Program-made: the position numbers and the translations under genes
Notes under the pieces: model-generated
Database searches by the model: none
Told to the model about the DNA's origin: nothing
The model's input: the letters and a program-made list of their open reading frames with translations, nothing else
Shown here: piece after piece, positions 59,468-64,000 of the stretch
Layout: each line of letters starts with the position of its first letter
Position numbering within the stretch: position 1 is the stretch's first letter
DNA from: Sweltsa coloradensis
Taxonomy: Eukaryota > Arthropoda > Insecta > Plecoptera > Chloroperlidae
Direction: 5' to 3'
Assembly: GCA_024449915.1 (NCBI GenBank)
Contig: JAMZAV010000067.1
Span: forward strand, 248,001-312,000
DNA length: 64,000 bases

Positions 59468-59869
59468 TTATTGGAAAAGTTACTACCGACCAGAACGGCC
59501 GTACAGCATTTGTTTTTTGTTCCACGAGTAAGCGTAAGTTTTTGTTTTTATTGTTCTTTTGTAATGTGGGGGTAATACGTAACAAGGGTAGGTATGTAAA
59601 TACTACGGTGAAAATGCTCTTTCTATTGCTTTTACATTCAAATATTTTCTTTTAATAAAATGGCATGTTTATTCCGTTAAATGATATGAAAAAAATGAAT
59701 GCAAAATATTAAAAATAAAAAAAGATATCTGCACAAATGCTAGCTTAGGGATTAATTGGGATGATTGGGATGAAAGTATGAAAATTAATAATATGTTAAC
59801 ATCAGAAAAATATTTCACCCTTGAGGAATTTTTTAAAATTAAATATTAAACATTTATTTGGTTATCCCG

Positions 59870-61140
59870 GAGAAACTCGTCTCACTACTGGGTCTTTGCA
59901 ATCATGACTGAGGCGTTCATCGGTCAGTTGTAACACCAGCAGTTCTGAAGACTCAATTAGTTAGCAGTTGGTTATATATTTTATCGGACGTATTTACTAC
60001 CTAAATTTAAAGTCAACACTATAATTTATTAAATTAATTTAAGTGAGTGCATACTGTCAGGAGTTATTTTTATTTATTAATCTCCAACAACCGGTATTAC
60101 CCCAAAAGGTTGGGTAACTAAACCAAACAATTAAAAAGACGATTTAAAACAATACCAACACGTTATACATATAATTAAATACATGAACAAGTACTTCAAA
60201 ATTAAAAGATTACAACAATTACAACATGAAAAACTTGAATAACAAAAGTTAATATATAAAAAAAAATGGCTGAAAGTCCAAGATGAATAAAGAAAACAAA
60301 AAAAATAGATTTTAAAAAACAAAACTGGTGAAAAGGTAATAAGGTGATAAGGTGATAAATGAGTCATGTTGGTATATTGGCGGAAACAGCTGCATTAAAT
60401 ATTTTTAATTTTATTTTGTTATTATACACTTAGAAAACGATATAATCATGAAACACACCTCTAACTTATCTCATCAACTTTCATTATCACAGGCGGCGCA
60501 ATATGACCTAACTGGTTGAAGCGCCCTATTTCTCAGGTCGTCGTCGTTGCTTTAAATAATTGAAGTTTCACGTGGTTGATGTCAATTTTGTATTAATTTG
60601 TTGTGGGTGTCTTGAATTCGGTTGATGGGGGGAAAATTTAAAAACATCAATACGAACACATGGAATTTTAAAGGAAATGTAATTTCTTGTAATTCTTGAA
60701 GGCTTATTATTTCATTTAAAGTACATAGGATAAGAACACATCACATTAATCGTTTAATACCTTGCATTTTATTTTACCTATATATTGAACAACAAAAGAA
60801 AATTTTATATTCGTTTCCACAAATTTATTAATATTGGAATACATCTATCTACATTGCCACACCATTCAATTATAACATTATAGTAGTTGGTATCAATAAA
60901 TCGAATCGCTTCAAAAAACTACCTTAAAACCATATACCGTTGAGTGACTAATATAGTCACTCAACGCATATACAATATTTATATTTTTTAAGGTAAACTA
61001 ACAACATACAGTTTAAATTTGGCTCTAGCCATGGACTAAGAATATAGTAGCTGGCTTTAACAAATGAATTTTTAACCTTTTGAGGGAAATCTTCAATTTA
61101 GTAGATGTAAATTAAAACTAAATATCATCGATTTCAATAA
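59870..61140 (-). other. 3' flank of the inverted CBM14 copy
   Basis: The reverse complement matches 19850-20460: CGCCTCAGTCATGATTGCAA, TATATTCTTAGTCC/GTTAAAGCCAGCTACTAT. About 0.4 kb near 60080-60540 has no match and is probably an insertion. A short perfect hairpin sits at 60938-60966. Confidence 0.65.
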
Positions 61141-61194
61141 TAATTTTTGTGTGAGAGGATGTGTGAGAAAGGATGTTGAAGTGTGAGAAAGGAT

Positions 61195-61446
61195 GTAGAA
61201 CAGCGAGGAGGAGACTGGAATGTGGTGGAAGGAGAGGAGTGGTGGCAGGACAGAAGAAGATGGAGAGGCCTGTCTTCAATGCGGACCCAACGCAGAGTTG
61301 GACGGGCAACAGATAATGATGTAGAACAGCGGGGAGGAGACTGGAATGTGGTGGAAGGAGAGGAGTGGTGGCAGGACAGAAGAAGATGGAGAGGCCTGTC
61401 TTCAATGCCGACCCAACGCAGAGTTGGACGTGGCAACAGATAATGA
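61195..61446. repeat. Two tandem copies of a 126-bp unit
   Basis: GTAGAACAGCGAGGAGGAGA starts the first unit and GTAGAACAGCGGGGAGGAGA the second at 61321. The unit equals 42 codons, so frames stay open through both. The plus frame reads QDRRRWRGLSSM, which loosely resembles the C-terminal end of some LINE proteins. It lies just downstream of the minus-strand CBM14 exon. Confidence 0.75.
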
Positions 61447-61552
61447 TGATGAATAAAAACACTAGAAACCCAAAGATAAAACCCTTGATGTGTTTAAAAA
61501 GATGTATAATACATATTATAATATATAGATATATAAATAAAATTTTTGGAAT

Positions 61553-62374
61553 TTAATCAATATTACTGCACCGACCAATAACACACGTCTTCTTAGCTTT
61601 GTCGAATTGGGAACCTTCTTGACACCTGAAATGAACTAGAATCCCGTCCGTGGTACAGAGGTAATACCCACGACAGTCGTCAGGGTCGTAACGTTTATCT
61701 CCTGGAAAATCGCATCTGCTATTGGTGGTAGTTTCTAAAGTGTTTGTAACTGATCCGGGTGATGTGGTTGATACGTTAGCACCCTCGACACACTGTCCAT
61801 TCACGAAGACTTGGTCTTCACCGTCACATCTCGCCACAAACGTCTGGAGTATTCCGTCAATACTCACACAAACATAGTACATGTTGGGGTTCTCAATAAG
61901 AGCACCAGACTGTCCTGATGTTGTACATTTGGGGACTGGACCCTCTTCGCACACTCTGTGATTGAACGGGAAGAGACACAGACCCGACAATGGGTCGAAC
62001 CCATTGTTGTTAATGGGATCGCATTGCCTTGGGACACCTGGGGTTATGACTGGGGGAGATGGTATTGGATCCGGGCACTCAAAATACGAGTGACAGTCAA
62101 ACGGATTAGGGAACCACCCGCCGACATTACCGGCACACGTAAATGGATTGCATTCTCTAATATTCGGGTTGCATGTCCCATCTCTGCGGTCGCACAGAGT
62201 ATTTTCAGGGCACTGCTCTACGTCGACATACACGCCGTTGCCCAGACATGCCCGCACTCTCAAGCAATCTGAAGAACACGAGAGTTCACCAACCACGCAT
62301 GTTGCATAGGGCTCAATCAAGGCCTGGATGAAGGACAGATCCTCCGGGACACCATCTGCTTGAGATCCTCCAGC
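61553..62374 (-). CDS. Secreted chitin-binding protein with four CBM14 domains, inverted paralogue
   Basis: The large exon runs from 62374 (after acceptor CTGTCTTCCAG on the minus strand, AGGSQADGVPEDLS) to the stop at 61553-61555, 273 codons with no break. It has the same order as the gene at 15939-19774: four CBM14 units (CVVGELSCSSDC; NPFDCHSYFEC; NPNMYYVC; CRGYYLC) and a Thr/Ser linker (VSTTSPGSVTNTLETTT). Differences include a Pro-rich insertion (PIPSPPVITPGVP) in domain 2, shared with the pseudogene at 27.7 kb. The 14-codon signal exon expected 2-3 kb upstream would lie beyond 64000. The product should be extracellular and bind chitin. Confidence 0.8.
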   Translation of the reverse strand, partial: AGGSQADGVPEDLSFIQALIEPYATCVVGELSCSSDCLRVRACLGNGVYVDVEQCPENTLCDRRDGTCNPNIRECNPFTCAGNVGGWFPNPFDCHSYFECPDPIPSPPVITPGVPRQCDPINNNGFDPLSGLCLFPFNHRVCEEGPVPKCTTSGQSGALIENPNMYYVCVSIDGILQTFVARCDGEDQVFVNGQCVEGANVSTTSPGSVTNTLETTTNSRCDFPGDKRYDPDDCRGYYLCTTDGILVHFRCQEGSQFDKAKKTCVIGRCSNID

Positions 62375-64000
62375 CTGGAAGACAGGAGAATATTATAGTA
62401 AAACGCGTTTTCACATCTTTAACACAGGGCCAAGACCCGCTTGACTAAAAATCCAGATGAACAAATTTTTGTTGAGAACCATTTTAATTGCCAGGAAGCT
62501 TCGCAAACGCTTTTTCAGGCGCGTTGTTGGATGAGCGTAATTGGTGCATTGAGCTGTCCTGTTTTATTTAGATGGTATTTAAATTGATTTATGGCTTGCG
62601 AGACACGCTTGGTAATATTGTTTAATTTTTTCAACGACATGAGGATCAGGGGTGCACATTACATAACACACAACATTACAATCAAATAAAGGATGTAGAT
62701 GTTATAAGTCGAAGAAATGTTTTAATAACGAAAAAAATCGTGAAATTGCGATTTTCAAGAGAAATAATTTTTTTATTGCGCTCAAACTTCACATGCATAT
62801 ATATTATTGTTATATGTTCATAAAATTAAGGTTCTGTGAAAAAATCATTAAAATCGAATAAATCATGTAGGTGTTATAAGTCGAAGAATGTTTTTTAAAA
62901 TCGAAAAAAAGCGGAAAATCGGTATTTTTATAAGAAATAATTTTTAGATTGCGCTCAAATTTCACTCGAATATATAAATTTCTGAAATTAAGGCTCTGTA
63001 AAAAAATCATTACAATCGGATAAAGCATATAGGTGTTATTAGTCGAAGAATTATTTAAAAATCGAAAAAATCTTAAAAATGCGATTTTCATAAGAAATAA
63101 TTTTTCAATATGTGCTCAAACACGTGGCAGTTCTAAGTTCAGAGATTGTAAAGGCCCCTAGAAAATTTCATCGTAGTTGGAGTATTGTTTTAGCCGGAAT
63201 CGTGTTAACAGTCACACAAAAATACAAACAGAAAAAGACGGATTTTTTTTCTCCAGTATAGTGTAATGGAATCTTCGCTTCGCTCGCTGCGCTCATCAAT
63301 AAAAATGTTGTGTTTTTGACATCAATAAAAATAGACTAAAGGTGATATTTTGTTCTATTATTCTTATTATGAACAGATAATTCCCATAAGTGCAGTCGCG
63401 TGCTTCCTACTATATAATGCCAAAATGGCATTAGTCACACTGTTGCATAAGATAACATTTTAAACTTGATCTTATGAAGATACGTTCTGGGACTTGTTAC
63501 AACATTATCCTAACTTTATAAACGCCATGCAGTTAATATCCAAAATATCACTTTATAATTATTAGTAACTTCGAAGATTTAAAGAAGAATTTTATTAGTG
63601 CCTAGCTCTATTATATTATAAAAAAAATTACAGTAATCTATATACGTATAATTTGTTCCAAAAAGTACATTATTTAATGAGAGTTTAATATTTTAAATAG
63701 ACGCGTTTGATCATTCAACAACCAAAATGGTCTAAATAATATTGAATCATATAACCAAATATAAAAATAGCTTTATATTGTCGGATAAAATAGTTCTCCG
63801 TATAAAATATAGAAACGTTGGTAGGCTTAGATTTTTTAGGGTTTTGAAATTAACATCGCGTAAAACCATTCAATGCAACACATCAATTAAAATGTCTCCC
63901 CGACCGGGATTCAAGCCCGGGTCTCCCACAGTCATCTGGACCACCAAGCTGGTAACTTAAGAATGAAGAGGACACATTTGGCGCTTAGTAAATAGTTGTT
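62375..64000 (-). other. Intron of the inverted CBM14 gene, continuing past the window
   Basis: AAAATCCAGATGAACA at 62447 matches the pseudogene intron at 27585 in reverse. GGCATTAGTCACACTGTTGC (63427) matches 26995 and 18530. A tRNA-like relic at 63893-63960 matches the one at 17985. No coding exon is seen. Confidence 0.65.
62491..63300 (-). mobile_element. Helentron-type element, copy G
   Basis: On the minus strand it starts near TTGATGAGCGCAGCGAGCGA and ends with the AACGC/GCGTT hairpin (loop TTTTTCAGGC) before CTTCCTGG (CTRR). It has three AT-rich subunits inside. It is inserted in the intron of the inverted CBM14 copy and absent from the paralogous introns. Confidence 0.65.

Overview
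The window is AT-rich, intron-rich and crowded with transposons. It carries secreted-protein genes with small signal-peptide first exons and large introns, so it is animal DNA. Two families point to an arthropod, most likely a hexapod: a cluster of proteins built from chitin-binding peritrophin-A (CBM14) domains, and a multi-exon gene with the C-X3-C and C-X8-C cysteine spacing of insect odorant-binding proteins (OBPs). I cannot name the species.

Layout. A broken CBM14 gene lies at 13-770. Then come about 12 kb of repeats: a perfect 56-bp inverted repeat with a hammerhead-like motif, rolling-circle (Helentron-type) elements including one of 3.9 kb, and tRNA-derived SINEs. At 13.3-14.8 kb is a giant palindrome whose arms are 60-bp tandem repeats. 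An intact four-domain CBM14 gene occupies 15.9-19.8 kb (+), a divergent relative 22.1-22.7 kb (-), and a decayed copy 25.6-28.5 kb (+). A 1.8-kb island of CATGG-rich tandem repeats with terminal inverted repeats follows at 29.7-31.5 kb. From 31.7 to 45.1 kb there are LINE remnants, Helentrons and unassigned DNA. The OBP-like gene runs from 45.6 to 57.4 kb (+) in seven exons. Its introns hold two hAT-type MITEs, a LINE fragment with a nested 5S-derived SINE, hammerhead-like motifs, a Helentron and a tRNA-like palindrome. The right end holds an inverted copy of the CBM14 gene, with its intact large exon at 61.6-62.4 kb (-); its first exon lies beyond the window.

The genes at 15.9-19.8, 25.6-28.5 and 59.9-64 kb share promoters, introns and 3' flanks as well as coding sequence. 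They are segmental duplicates of one unit of about 4-5 kb, one of them inverted. Two copies are intact and one is a pseudogene. Their products should be secreted and bind chitin, as in peritrophic matrix or cuticle. The OBP-like protein should be secreted and carry small hydrophobic ligands. Nothing in the sequence links it functionally to the CBM14 cluster.

Single-base frame problems occur in several gene models (about 198, 27.93 kb, the OBP exon 5/6 junction, and 57.38 kb). Some may be assembly indels rather than true mutations. All RNA-like units seen (tRNA-like, 5S-like, hammerhead-like) sit inside mobile elements, and I found no convincing functional tRNA or rRNA gene.
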